64,000 bases of DNA from Mesorhizobium sp. B2-3-4 (GCF_006442315.1 NZ_VFVY01000015.1:116181-180180); one strand, 5' to 3'. Numbered from the stretch's first letter, positions 27,186 through 36,333 are shown. Notes: a model not told the origin generated them from the letters alone. Program-made: numbers and translations.

Positions 27186-27755
27186 ATGAAGTATGACTTT
27201 GACTATGAGTTCAAACCTGTAGGTGATATTCTCGCATCTCAGCACCGCACGTGCGGGGTTGATGCCTTCGTCCTCGTCTACCTTCGTGCGGAACGCCAGA
27301 TACGCAAGCTACTGACCTTTTTGGTATATCAATCGAGCGCTTTTATCGAGCGAGACGGCCCGGCTCTTCGCCAGACTCTGCACGACGCCAAAAATCTCTC
27401 ATTTCCCATGTTTGACAAAGGAATTGCAGACCTTGCCGGCGTCGGGCTACAGGTGATGATCGGCGCCGACTATGAACGTTTAGTGACGACGTTGAAACGA
27501 GCCAAGCGATATCGGGACAAACTCTTTCACGGCCAGCTGCCCGATCAGTTCGTCTCAACGGCGGAATTTACAGCGGTAATAGACGAGATTCGCGAATGGT
27601 GCCGGCTGCTTGCTGAGGGCGCACAACGCGAGATCGGATACGACGGCGTGCAGCCAGATTCTCACCGAAAGGGAGACCGCGCCCACATCGCACAGCGGTC
27701 TTCAGCAAGGCTGCCGAACCTCGCCGCCTATGCAGCATTTCTCAAGGCCCTCTAA
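27186..27755 (+). CDS. HEPN-like putative ribonuclease
   Basis: A 189-residue helical protein. It contains RYRDKLFHGQLP, in which Arg110 and His115 form the RX4H signature of HEPN ribonucleases, embedded in the usual helical context. The ATG at 27186 lies 14 bases after the ATPase stop, so the two should be co-expressed. HEPN proteins commonly act as RNases in toxin-antitoxin and abortive phage-defence systems and are often gated by a partner ATPase. The pair therefore suggests an ATPase-sensor with an RNase effector. The C-terminal 40 residues are basic and poorly structured. The HEPN call rests on the motif and secondary-structure impression. Confidence 0.6.
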   Translation: MKYDFDYEFKPVGDILASQHRTCGVDAFVLVYLRAERQIRKLLTFLVYQSSAFIERDGPALRQTLHDAKNLSFPMFDKGIADLAGVGLQVMIGADYERLVTTLKRAKRYRDKLFHGQLPDQFVSTAEFTAVIDEIREWCRLLAEGAQREIGYDGVQPDSHRKGDRAHIAQRSSARLPNLAAYAAFLKAL

Positions 27756-28003
27756 CCTTCGTCCGATTAAAATGACGCCAACGCAAGGCTCGCATGATGG
27801 AGCCTACTGATAGTGTTGCAATCCGATCTCTGCCAAATCGTACATTCCCTCGTCCAGGCAACCGGGAGCCTTGTCGTTCAATTGGCCGAGCGGGCCTTGT
27901 TTTGCAGCCAAGACGAATTACCTTGGAAAATGCCTCATAACTTAGCTGAACTAAGTAATTGACATTAAAACAACTCTCTGTAGATCGAGAAGGCGAGATT
28001 TCG

Positions 28004-28732
28004 ATGCGAAGCGCGTGGCGGACGTGGCTAGGAAACTTTGATCAATCCCTCGAACAGCTCGGCGTATCGACGATAGATGTCGGTGGCTTCGAGGATGCAG
28101 AACGCCGCTCCGTTGCTTTGGCCCTATTTGCGCGGCTGCGCGCGGAGCTTCGCGCAGCGCTGACTTTGGCGGACGCAGGCCATGACATGGCGTTTCGGTC
28201 TTACTGCCGGTCAGCCATTGAGTGCGCCCTCCATCTCTACCATGGCGAAGTGAACGCCAGCTATCTTGAGCAGTTGCACACCGACGATACGGTGAGCCGC
28301 CGGTCACGTGCAAAAACCTTTTTAAAAAACGCTCCTGGAGGACTCCCGGCGGACGCTAGGCAGAGCCTAGAGAAATTCCTTCAGGACAGCTCCAAGGCAA
28401 AGGGAAAGCTGCTCGTCTCTGAGATCGAAACTCCGTTCCCCCGGCTTAATCACGTCTATCGGGAGATCTCGGCTGATGCCGCTCACGTAACCTGGACATC
28501 CCTTCACCGGCAGTTGAACCAAAACAAACCGGGATGGACTACGGTCCAGATCGATGCCCAAGTGTCCACCGACGAAATGGAGGAAGCAGCATCCATTCTC
28601 GCTTTCGCGGGACTAGTGGTGGTCCGGTCGCTTCTGCAAATCGTACCTGAGCTTAAGGAGCAATATGACCTCGAGGCGATGTTCCGAACCTACAAGCCTG
28701 TCTATCAAGCCGGTCGAACTCGCGCAGAGTAA
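28004..28732 (+). CDS. Hypothetical helical protein, possibly DUF5677/HEPN-like
   Basis: A 242-residue protein of unknown function. Helical segments include FRSYCRSAIECALHLYHG and YREISADAAHVTWTSLHRQL, whose pattern recalls DUF5677-type proteins sometimes grouped with HEPN folds. No RX4-6H catalytic motif is present. I chose the ATG at 28004 because AAGGCGAG lies upstream; the open frame begins 45 bases earlier. It follows the ATPase/HEPN pair by about 250 bases on the same strand, so it may be a third component or an independent gene. Confidence 0.55.
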   Translation: MRSAWRTWLGNFDQSLEQLGVSTIDVGGFEDAERRSVALALFARLRAELRAALTLADAGHDMAFRSYCRSAIECALHLYHGEVNASYLEQLHTDDTVSRRSRAKTFLKNAPGGLPADARQSLEKFLQDSSKAKGKLLVSEIETPFPRLNHVYREISADAAHVTWTSLHRQLNQNKPGWTTVQIDAQVSTDEMEEAASILAFAGLVVVRSLLQIVPELKEQYDLEAMFRTYKPVYQAGRTRAE

Positions 28733-29009
28733 AAGAAGCCGCGGTCGAGCGGAGCTCTGACACTCACCTGCCGGTAGTGTTAACTCAAGTTGCATTGCCT
28801 CAATGTTCTATCAATGAGGACGTCCTTTATCATTCAATCTCAATTCTAATTCGCTCTCCAAGCTGGGGGCGACTGAGGCGCTTGCTGTTGGGCAGCGCAT
28901 GACGGCTCTCAGGATCGGTGAACGCCTATCAAAGAGTCCGAATTCATCGCGAAGCAGACGTTCGCAATCCCGCGTGCCCACGCTAACTGCTGGAAGCGCC
29001 CAAGACATT
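28733..29009. other. Spacer between convergent genes
   Basis: Separates the plus-strand hypothetical gene from the minus-strand 478-residue gene. Short open frames occur but none looks real, and I saw no strong terminator hairpin. Confidence 0.4.
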
Positions 29010-30446
29010 TTAGGAAAATGCCCATTCCGCATCTGCCGGCGTGACCAACCCCTGCCGCAGCCGGCTGTGAAGTTCATGCCACGACGGGTCAGTCACGAAG
29101 CCTTTCATGCTTCCACATGCCTCGGCGAAGGCAATGTCGCCCAAACGGTCGATAAGATCACTCACCCCGCCGTTGCTGCCATTTAGGAATAGCTTGAGCG
29201 GATCATCATCGCACTCAATTACCCGATGTCCCCAAGCTCCCGGTACGTCGTCGGTTGCGAGAGCCTGCAGAAGATCTTCATCCGCGCCTGTGGTCTCGAG
29301 CGCCCGGCAGACGACATAGCGCATTAGGGGGTAGTAGATCGGCTGATAGCTGCCTCCAAGCGCGCGCACGCCGGGCAGGATCGACAAAACCAGAAACATC
29401 AGCAGGAGATTCGGGACAAGGCTGCGGTTTGCCAGCCGCTCGAGGATGTCGGGGGCTGTGAAGCACGCCACCTTCGTACCGGTCGCAGGATCGATGAGTT
29501 CTCCGGCGACCAGACGCAGCGGAAGGCGTTTGCCGTTGTCATAGAGCCAGAAGAAATCGGTACCTCGCGCGAGCCAGCCACTCCAGGGGCCGGACGCGAG
29601 CGCGTCGATGCCGGCAAGGATATTGGAGGCGAACTTCGGGTCTTCCAGCAGTCTCATGCGTAGCCAGGAATTTGCGTCCGACAGATGGTCCGCCACCAGG
29701 TCGGCGACATCCTCGTCGTCTATCTGCAGGAAGGCAAAGCGGCCTCCGAACATTTTTGGCCAAAGGATGAGATTGGCTGCCTTGATGGCGTGCGCGGGCC
29801 GCTCGAATTGCGTCTTCGGCAGAAGGCTACGAAGCAGTGTGAGTGCGTCTCCCCGAGTGCTTGGCTCCGTCGGCAAGAACTCGAACCTATAGGGTCCCGG
29901 CCCGGCTAGCAGGCTGTATCCGATCATCCGGCTTCGGCTCAGGCCAAAGACGTTGACCGGCTTCCCGTCAACAGTGAGCCAGCCTGGCCCCTTGCGTGGC
30001 TTTTCAACGAGATTCACCGTCGAAACGGCATAGGAAACATAGGTCGAACAGCCATGCGCCGAGAGACCAAGGAGGCTGAAGATATGCGTGTAATACGCTT
30101 CCGGCTCCATGAGGAGAAACAAATGTGGGCCTGTCTGCAACACGCGGCGCCTTTCGAAATCCCTGCAGATTTCCGAGGCGGTGTCGGTCGACAACCCGTT
30201 TCGCGTCGCTGCCTTCCTGATGATGTCGAGTAGTTTGGTGAAGGCTCGAAGCCGGATTTCGGGCACGGGACCCGAAGCCGGCGCCGTAAACAGGCGAAAC
30301 GCATAATCGCGGATCGGCCGGGAATGATAAGGTTTCATCCAGGGGTAGAGTGCCTCCAGCGACCCCAGGACTGCCTGTTTCGCATCTGCGCCTGCTGCTA
30401 GCTCTTCCACCTCACGATTCACCCTTTTCTTCCGGCTGACCGGCAC
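29010..30446 (-). CDS. Unrecognised 478-residue protein, likely part of a small-molecule cluster
   Basis: I do not recognise this family. The protein appears cytoplasmic and mixed alpha/beta, with notable segments HGCSTYVSYAVSTVNLVEKP, GRFAFLQIDDEDVADLV and a hydrophobic stretch NLLLMFLVLSILPGVRALGG near residue 350, which could be a buried helix or a membrane segment. It overlaps the MFS transporter gene by 35 bases if the GTG at 30446 is used, or by 11 if the GTG at 30422 (VNREVEEL) is the start; either way the two are translationally coupled. The coupling to an exporter and nearby AraC, LysR and methyltransferase genes suggests synthesis or handling of an exported metabolite. No reaction can be assigned. 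Confidence 0.65.
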   Translation of the reverse strand: MPVSRKKRVNREVEELAAGADAKQAVLGSLEALYPWMKPYHSRPIRDYAFRLFTAPASGPVPEIRLRAFTKLLDIIRKAATRNGLSTDTASEICRDFERRRVLQTGPHLFLLMEPEAYYTHIFSLLGLSAHGCSTYVSYAVSTVNLVEKPRKGPGWLTVDGKPVNVFGLSRSRMIGYSLLAGPGPYRFEFLPTEPSTRGDALTLLRSLLPKTQFERPAHAIKAANLILWPKMFGGRFAFLQIDDEDVADLVADHLSDANSWLRMRLLEDPKFASNILAGIDALASGPWSGWLARGTDFFWLYDNGKRLPLRLVAGELIDPATGTKVACFTAPDILERLANRSLVPNLLLMFLVLSILPGVRALGGSYQPIYYPLMRYVVCRALETTGADEDLLQALATDDVPGAWGHRVIECDDDPLKLFLNGSNGGVSDLIDRLGDIAFAEACGSMKGFVTDPSWHELHSRLRQGLVTPADAEWAFS

Positions 30447-31617
30447 CGACGCTCAAGCACGAAATACTGATGAGGAGCACCACTCCGAAGCTGAAGAAAA
30501 TCGTCGAAGGAAATGCTCGATCTCCTACAGCGGCGGCGATGCCGAAGACGAGTAACCCGAGCACCACGGCCACACTATGCATAATGCCTTTTGCCCGGCC
30601 CAACAGATAAACGGATACACGCGACTGCAATGTGACTTCAACGCTGACGCGTCCAAGATTGTATAGAAATCCGAGCGCGGCAAAAAGGATCACTGTCCAG
30701 GGCGTGCGCAGATATGCCAGCGCCATGAGTACCAGCGCCGTTAAGCCCAAAAGCATGAGATGCCGCGCATGGGTACTCATCGCTCTTTCAATTCGGAATA
30801 GAGATACCGCGCCGATCAGTGAGCCCGCCGACCATGCAGCCTCAAGGTAGCCGAAATCCACGGCAGTACCCTTCTGCTCCTGGTAGACGAAGCTAGATCC
30901 CATGACACTGACAAGCACCGCGCCTGTATAGAGAAGCGCGTAGACGACAATGAGACGACGCAGGCTCAGATCGAATTGTGCTGCCGAGATTTTGGCGATG
31001 CGGACATCGCGCGAGACCGGTTCCAGCCGCATCAAGGCCAGGCAGCCCGCTGAAAACAGGAAGAAGGCGGCAAGGACGGTAAATGGCAGGGCTGGGGAGC
31101 GCTCATGCAGCAAAGGCCCTGCAAGCAGAGCCGCGCCGAGGTTGCCGAACTGCATGACGAAGAAGACGGCGGAATTCGAGGCTACAAGATCGCGGCCGTC
31201 GGCTATCATGGGGATCATTGATTGAGAGCTCGTAAGCGCGACACGGTCGCAAAACGAAAATAATGCCGCCGACAGACAGATAATCAGAAACACGTCCACG
31301 TAGAGGAGCGCGCAAGCGGTAGCCAGCATAACGACGAAGCGGCTGAGGTCTGCCGCAACGTTCAAGCGACGCCTGTCAAATCGATCCGCCGCCGCGCCGG
31401 CCAAAGGGCTCGCGATCAATTCGACAACGCTGACGATCGCAAGGAACATCGCCACGCCGGCAGTTCCGTACCCTCGCTCGACGAGAATCCAGGCGGATGC
31501 GATGTAGTAGCCGTTTCGGGCAACAGCCGCCGATAGCGTGCTGGCCAGGAATCCGAAGCAAGGATTGGACCGGGCGGCCCGTCCTTTGCCACGACGAATT
31601 CGAACCAAATTTGACAT
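30412..31617 (-). CDS. MFS transporter (MFS_3/EntS-like exporter)
   Basis: A 401-residue inner-membrane protein with about 12 hydrophobic helices. It has the MFS motif-A-like loop GAAADRFDRRRLN between helices 2 and 3, plus SSQSMIPMIADGRDL, typical of the MFS_3 branch that includes enterobactin exporter EntS and macrolide efflux proteins. These export small molecules using the proton gradient. The gene is coupled to the 478-residue unknown downstream. The AraC regulator lies 107 bases upstream on the same strand, so AraC-MFS-unknown could form one operon. Confidence 0.88.
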   Translation of the reverse strand: MSNLVRIRRGKGRAARSNPCFGFLASTLSAAVARNGYYIASAWILVERGYGTAGVAMFLAIVSVVELIASPLAGAAADRFDRRRLNVAADLSRFVVMLATACALLYVDVFLIICLSAALFSFCDRVALTSSQSMIPMIADGRDLVASNSAVFFVMQFGNLGAALLAGPLLHERSPALPFTVLAAFFLFSAGCLALMRLEPVSRDVRIAKISAAQFDLSLRRLIVVYALLYTGAVLVSVMGSSFVYQEQKGTAVDFGYLEAAWSAGSLIGAVSLFRIERAMSTHARHLMLLGLTALVLMALAYLRTPWTVILFAALGFLYNLGRVSVEVTLQSRVSVYLLGRAKGIMHSVAVVLGLLVFGIAAAVGDRAFPSTIFFSFGVVLLISISCLSVGAGQPEEKGES

Positions 31618-31724
31618 GAGCGGCGTATCCGGGCTGACCGCCGATGGGTACCTTCTTCCGCCAAGCCTGCTTTACTGTGATGTTGGGGTTTTCCGATACT
31701 TGCTGAGAACCGACAAGCGGCGGC

Positions 31725-32612
31725 CTAGATTCTGCACTTACGACGAAATTCCGTGGGGGCCGCGCCGAAGGCCCGCTTAAAGGCGGTCGTGAAATGGCTC
31801 GAGCTTCCGAAACCACATTCCATCGCGATTTCCGTCGCCGACAAATTGGTCGATCGCAGCATATCCGCGGAGTGCTCCAATCGGCGCTGCGCAATGAATG
31901 CGTGCGGCGTCATGCCTGTCGACTGCTTGAAGGCCCTCCAGAAATGGAACCGGCTAACCCCAACCTCTTTTGCCAAATCGGCGAGCGTAGGTCTGCCGCC
32001 CGACAAGGCCTCGATCATTCCCACTGCTCGCTTGAGATCGAACGATGACAAACCGCCTTTTGCCGGTTCCTGATGGACGCCGTTCAACCTGAGCATTTGC
32101 CCGAGCAATTGCGTGGCCTGGCACTCCACCATCGTTGCGCTGATGGGGTCAGGCTGCTTGAGCTCCAAGACAATCCTCTGCAACGCCAACTCTACAGTGG
32201 TGTCCCGAAATCCGATCGAAGGCGGCAGCACCGCCGGGCGATGGCGAGCCATTCCCGCAAACACCTCGTCGGCGAATCCTTTTTCAATCGAGACCAGGAG
32301 GTAGGAAGCGGTCGCGTCCCCCTCGTCCCACCCATTCCAATTACTGCCGGCGGGCATGAAGATTATCGAACCGGCCCGGCGCGGCAAGAAGGCAATCCGG
32401 CGCCCGTCCACAACGTCTTCTCCGCGGCTCGCCGTGCCCTTCAGGTTCATCAAGAACACATGGTTTGGCTGAAGGATTCTTGTCTCCTGGCGCTCAAGCC
32501 CGGTTCTTTTGACTACGTCCGCCCGCACGCTCCCCCAGTTCTCATACTTGTGGGCAAGCGATTGGTGCTGTGAACGCCGATTCTTGGTCGGGTCGAGGGC
32601 AAGATTATTCAC
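31725..32612 (-). CDS. AraC-family transcriptional regulator
   Basis: A 295-residue regulator with the C-terminal AraC double helix-turn-helix: LADLAKEVGVSRFHFWRAFK, then TGMTPHAFIAQRRLEHS, and the second helix pair in ATEIAMECGFGSSSHFTTAF. The N-terminal part is a cupin-like effector-sensing domain. It starts at GTG 32612 behind AAGGAG. A 17-base palindrome lies just upstream (32630-32646). It precedes the MFS exporter on the same strand and is divergent from the methyltransferase-like gene, so it probably controls both arms. Confidence 0.9.
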   Translation of the reverse strand: MNNLALDPTKNRRSQHQSLAHKYENWGSVRADVVKRTGLERQETRILQPNHVFLMNLKGTASRGEDVVDGRRIAFLPRRAGSIIFMPAGSNWNGWDEGDATASYLLVSIEKGFADEVFAGMARHRPAVLPPSIGFRDTTVELALQRIVLELKQPDPISATMVECQATQLLGQMLRLNGVHQEPAKGGLSSFDLKRAVGMIEALSGGRPTLADLAKEVGVSRFHFWRAFKQSTGMTPHAFIAQRRLEHSADMLRSTNLSATEIAMECGFGSSSHFTTAFKRAFGAAPTEFRRKCRI

Positions 32613-32629
32613 GTATCCACAGTCTCCTT

Positions 32630-32646
32630 ACTGGCGAGTGGCCAGT
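32630..32646. promoter_or_regulatory. Palindrome upstream of the AraC gene
   Basis: ACTGGC-GAGTG-GCCAGT is a perfect 6-base-arm dyad 18 bases upstream of the araC-type start. It may be an operator. A second small dyad, CCACT/AGTGG, lies near 32813-32830, upstream of the divergent methyltransferase-like gene. Confidence 0.35.
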
Positions 32647-32890
32647 CGTTGCGTGATGTGGCGAACCACCGGTTGCTGAACAACACGCAAATAACTCTGG
32701 ATTGGTAGAAGATGTGACTTTAGCGAAAAAATGGCAAGCGAGTGAAAGCCGACTGTATCCGGCAGGCCTACCAGTTGGCCTAGCCAATACTTGAGCAAGG
32801 TGAAATATTAGACCACTCTTATCTTAGTGGAATTTCCCCCATCGACGTATCGGCATCTCACCAATGAAACGGTGCTGGAGGCATACTGCG

Positions 32891-33880
32891 ATGCGTGGAC
32901 TCGACGACTTTCTGGCTGAGTGCGACCATGGCCCACGGATTAACGGACTAGCCGGCTTTTTCGCGGCGACCGCCGCTGGCAAGAGCGGGATGCCAATCCG
33001 CAAGCCCGTGGCCGACGCCCGCCTTCTGCCGCGCGATGAACTCCTACGCGATCTGGTTGCCCTGCATGCGGCACGACAAGGATTTTTCGACCAGCACTAT
33101 CACGGCAGCATTCCCTACAGATTGGAAGAGGAGTGCCGGATGGCCTACGCAGTGCTGGAATATGCGCGGCACCGTGGCGCTCCGCTTTCGCTATACAGCC
33201 TTGGAACAGCGGAAGGCACGATGGCCAGAACACTGTCCGAACTGTCGGAGGGACAGATACGCACGCTGTCGTGCAGCCCGAACGCGGAGAATTACAAATG
33301 CTTCATGGCTTATGGCGAACCGCCGCACGCCGACTTCTTCGTCGGCCCCTTCCATCATTTGACGAAGGACGTCCTGCGTTCAGATCCACGACTGGCAAAT
33401 TTCGCCCACGGCTTCGATATTATTCTCGAAGATACGACCTTTCAGATGTACTCGCCCAACAGAGCAAGCCAGATCGAGTTCGTGACCCAGCACCTCAAGC
33501 AGGACGGAATCTTCGTCTTCGTCGAGAAGTTCCGGGCAACCGAGGAGCCGGACTACAGGCGTCGCGAATACCAGAAGGATTTCGGCTTCAAGGCGCGCTA
33601 TTTTCCCCCAGACGAAATCGAGAAGAAGCAAACCCTCGTTCTGGATACGATGTTCGGCAATGAGGTCACTTTGGCGCAGATGGCTGACGCGATACGCGCG
33701 CATTTCAGCCACTGCTCCCTGACCTGGAACAGCGGAAATTTCTGTAGCCTCGCTGCGAGCAATAGCGCGGAAAACCTCAACCGGTACCTTTCCCAGATGG
33801 CCACTCCAGCCATTCCGCTCGAGTACGTCTACGAAACCAGCCTGACCCTGCCGGTTAGCGTCGCCGCCGCGCAGGAATAG
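32891..33880 (+). CDS. Class I SAM-dependent methyltransferase-like protein
   Basis: A 329-residue protein with a Rossmann-like core. LSLYSLGTAEGTMARTLSEL resembles a modified motif I, followed by an acidic-strand region, FDIILEDTTFQMY as motif IV and DGIFVFVEKF as motif V. Motif I lacks the usual GxGxG, so activity is uncertain. I chose the ATG at 32891 because GGAGG lies nine bases upstream; ATG 32864 is in frame but has no good site. It is followed 11 bases later by a LysR gene and is divergent from the AraC-MFS-unknown operon. It may methylate the metabolite that the MFS protein exports. Confidence 0.6.
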   Translation: MRGLDDFLAECDHGPRINGLAGFFAATAAGKSGMPIRKPVADARLLPRDELLRDLVALHAARQGFFDQHYHGSIPYRLEEECRMAYAVLEYARHRGAPLSLYSLGTAEGTMARTLSELSEGQIRTLSCSPNAENYKCFMAYGEPPHADFFVGPFHHLTKDVLRSDPRLANFAHGFDIILEDTTFQMYSPNRASQIEFVTQHLKQDGIFVFVEKFRATEEPDYRRREYQKDFGFKARYFPPDEIEKKQTLVLDTMFGNEVTLAQMADAIRAHFSHCSLTWNSGNFCSLAASNSAENLNRYLSQMATPAIPLEYVYETSLTLPVSVAAAQE

Positions 33881-33891
33881 GCGCCTGAGCC

Positions 33892-34818
33892 TTGAGACAG
33901 GTCAACAACACGTTGCGCCGTCTGGACCATGTCTTCGCAGCCGTCGACCATGGTAGCCTCAGGCAGGCAGCAAGAGTTCTCCGAGTGAGGGAATCCTGTG
34001 TCAGCCGCAACATCGTTGCTCTCGAGCAATTGCTGGACATGCAGTTGTTTGATCGCGACGTCCATGGCGTTCGGCTGACTGAAGCAGGCCGGGCCTGGAC
34101 TGACCTCGTCCGGGCTCACTATGAAGGCTTGCAAGATGCCTTGGCCGGAGGTGGTCGTGGCGACCAGGATGCCAAAACAGTCAAGATAGGGTTGTGCGGC
34201 CAGATAGGCCGGGCGTTCGTGGCGCGCCTTGTCGATCGATTTCGCAGCTTACATCCGGATGTGTGCATCGCCATCGAGGACGTTCCCCATCAACAGCGTC
34301 TGGCGGCAATACGTCGCCGGCGCCTTGACATCGTCTTCACGCACGGGCTCGAGAACGGCGCCTTATGCCGCAGCGAGCTATTTGGGCACGAGCGCTTGTT
34401 CGTTCTCCTGCCCGGCGGCCATCCGCTCGCTGAAAGGCCGGCAGTGAGATGGAGGGATCTTGCAGATACTTGTCTGCTGGTGTCGGTCGGATCGCCGCAG
34501 GATCCAGTTTTGCTGGAAAAGATTGCCGCAGATGGTGGCCCCGCCATTCAAATATGTCGCGCGAGCGAAGCGACGGTCATCCTCAAGATACAACTCGGCC
34601 AAGGCGTAACTCTGGCAGGCGAAGGTTTTGCCAGGACAGTCGCCATCGGCGCTACGGTGTGGAAACCCATCGACGGTCAGAACAGCATCAGTTCGATCAA
34701 GGCAGTGTGGCTGGAATCGAACCCCAAGCGTACGCTTTTGCGGCTGGTTGGGACTGCAAGAAACATGGTGACACGCGACTTGAGCCTACCCCGTCAAGCG
34801 CTTGAAATCACGCCATGA
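33892..34818 (+). CDS. LysR-family transcriptional regulator
   Basis: A 308-residue LysR protein: N-terminal HTH (LRRLDHVFAAVDHGSLRQAA, VRESCVSRNIVALEQLLDMQ) and a type-2 periplasmic-binding effector domain. It begins with TTG at 33892, 11 bases after the methyltransferase-like gene, so the two are probably co-transcribed. Unusually, it is downstream of, rather than divergent from, its likely target, which suggests autoregulation of the operon or control of the AraC operon. Confidence 0.88.
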   Translation: MRQVNNTLRRLDHVFAAVDHGSLRQAARVLRVRESCVSRNIVALEQLLDMQLFDRDVHGVRLTEAGRAWTDLVRAHYEGLQDALAGGGRGDQDAKTVKIGLCGQIGRAFVARLVDRFRSLHPDVCIAIEDVPHQQRLAAIRRRRLDIVFTHGLENGALCRSELFGHERLFVLLPGGHPLAERPAVRWRDLADTCLLVSVGSPQDPVLLEKIAADGGPAIQICRASEATVILKIQLGQGVTLAGEGFARTVAIGATVWKPIDGQNSISSIKAVWLESNPKRTLLRLVGTARNMVTRDLSLPRQALEITP

Positions 34819-34828
34819 CTGGGAGGCG

Positions 34829-34854
34829 CGACTGATGCGGTTCGACTTCAGTCG
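34829..34854. terminator. Hairpin between convergent genes
   Basis: CGACTGA at 34829-34835 and TCAGTCG at 34848-34854 form perfect 7-base arms around a 12-base loop. It lies in the 44-base gap between the convergent LysR and DUF2274 genes, so it may serve as a terminator for either strand. No long T-run follows. Confidence 0.35.
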
Positions 34855-34862
34855 TCCGGCCT

Positions 34863-35087
34863 TTAGCCACCCTCCGAACGCTTTGCGCTAGCAAAGCCCC
34901 GATCCGTCGCAATGAACCGCTCCAACATCGCAACGATGAGGCGCGGCGGATCGGCGGGCCGTTGCCCCGCATCGCGGCCGAGGATCTCGGCATAAGCGGT
35001 CAGGTCACGATGCAATGCCGCGGGTAGTTCCACCATGACCTTGACAGTTTTGTCGTCGGCGATTGGCCCCAGTTTCAGCCTGGCCAT
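34863..35087 (-). CDS. DUF2274-domain protein at the end of the trb operon
   Basis: A 74-residue protein starting MARLKLGPIADDKTVKVMVE, the characteristic opening of DUF2274 proteins, which follow trbI in alphaproteobacterial conjugation operons. It lies one base after the trbI stop. The role is unknown; the beginning resembles ribbon-helix-helix proteins. It marks the downstream end of the conserved transfer operon, and cargo genes begin immediately beyond it. Confidence 0.88.
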   Translation of the reverse strand: MARLKLGPIADDKTVKVMVELPAALHRDLTAYAEILGRDAGQRPADPPRLIVAMLERFIATDRGFASAKRSEGG

Positions 35088-35088
35088 T

Positions 35089-36333
35089 TTAACCTCCGTA
35101 AGGTTCGAGCACGAGATCGCGTGTGACGATCACGCGCACCGGGAATCCCGGTCGGATGGTGAGCGTCGGCGCTATGTTGAGCTGCCGCTGGACGATCTGC
35201 TGGCCTGTCTCGCTGATGCTGTCGGAAGCGCCCTGGCGAAGAGCGCGCATGATGTCGCTCTCCTGGCCCGATGAGCCTGCTTGCGCCCCGATGCTCAGAA
35301 CCGTGGAAAGTGCCGCAGCTTTGAACAGCTCGCCCCAGTGATAGTCGACGCCGTCCTCGAGGCCAGCATAACCCTCGGCATCCGCGCCGGGCTCACGCTC
35401 CAGAACGATGGAACGGCCGTTCGGAAAAATCAGCCTGGTCCAGACCAGTAACACACGACGCTGGCCGAAGCCGACACCATTGTCATACTGGCCGATGAGG
35501 CGCGTCCCCTGCGGAATGAGACGGATGTGGCCGGTTGGGCTGTCATAGACATTCTCCGTCACCTGCGCGGTAATCTGGCCCGGCAGGTCGGAGCGGATGC
35601 CCGTGATGAGGGCTGCCGCGATGACGGCGCCCGCCTGCAGGACGTTTTTCGATGCCGGCGCTGCGACACGATCCGACGAGACTGTGCGTTTGTCCGGCAG
35701 CTGATCGAGGAATGCGCGCTGGCGGTCCTGTGCCGAGGGCGTCGCTGGCTGCGGCGCGAGGCCTAGGCTGGAAAGGTCGGGCTGTGGCGGGGTGCCTGTT
35801 GTAGACTGAGCGGCAGTCGCCTCACCCGCAGGCCGCGTTTGCGTGGACGCGAACAGACGCGCGGTCCTCGCCGCTTCCAGTTCCTGCTCCCGGCGTTGCT
35901 CCTCCGGGTCCGGTCCAATGGGGCCTGTCGACAGCGCGGGGCCGCCATTCTGTGCGGCGAGGATTGGGCGGCCGAGGTCGCCGGGAAGCGGTGGGCCAAG
36001 TTTCGGAACGCCTGAATAGTCCTTCGGCAGGCCGGCGAGCCCATCGGGGGTCGAGCGATTGTCGGTTGAATAGAGCTCCTGACCCTGGCCTTGCTGACGG
36101 TTCTGCAGCGCGTAGATCAGCGCTCCGGCGACAGTCAGACTTGCGGCGAGCCCTAATCCGGCCAGCGCCTTGCGTGACAGACGCGTCACGCGCGGCGGCT
36201 CCGCGCGCAGCCGCATGGCCGCGGCCGGCTCGCCTGTCAACGGCCGGGCGTCTTCCTCGACCGGCGCCTCCGGCCGGGCGTCATTCATCGGTCCCCGGCC
36301 TTCTTCCTTCCCGGGATCCAATCTGTCGCTCAT
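35089..36333 (-). CDS. trbI: TrbI / VirB10-family type IV secretion protein
   Basis: A 414-residue inner-membrane-anchored protein that spans the periplasm and links the inner- and outer-membrane parts of the conjugation channel. It has a cytoplasmic N-terminus, one membrane segment (ALAGLGLAASLTVAGALIYA), a proline-rich linker, and the conserved VirB10 C-terminal domain (IPQGTRLIGQYDNGVGFGQR, RSIVLEREPGAD, then the RPGFPVRVIVTRDLVLEPY end). Its start overlaps the trbG stop by four bases. Confidence 0.95.
   Translation of the reverse strand: MSDRLDPGKEEGRGPMNDARPEAPVEEDARPLTGEPAAAMRLRAEPPRVTRLSRKALAGLGLAASLTVAGALIYALQNRQQGQGQELYSTDNRSTPDGLAGLPKDYSGVPKLGPPLPGDLGRPILAAQNGGPALSTGPIGPDPEEQRREQELEAARTARLFASTQTRPAGEATAAQSTTGTPPQPDLSSLGLAPQPATPSAQDRQRAFLDQLPDKRTVSSDRVAAPASKNVLQAGAVIAAALITGIRSDLPGQITAQVTENVYDSPTGHIRLIPQGTRLIGQYDNGVGFGQRRVLLVWTRLIFPNGRSIVLEREPGADAEGYAGLEDGVDYHWGELFKAAALSTVLSIGAQAGSSGQESDIMRALRQGASDSISETGQQIVQRQLNIAPTLTIRPGFPVRVIVTRDLVLEPYGG

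Noticed and set aside
28811..29077. 88-residue minus-strand frame between convergent genes
   Set aside because: It overlaps the 478-residue gene and shows no recognisable motif or good ribosome-binding site.
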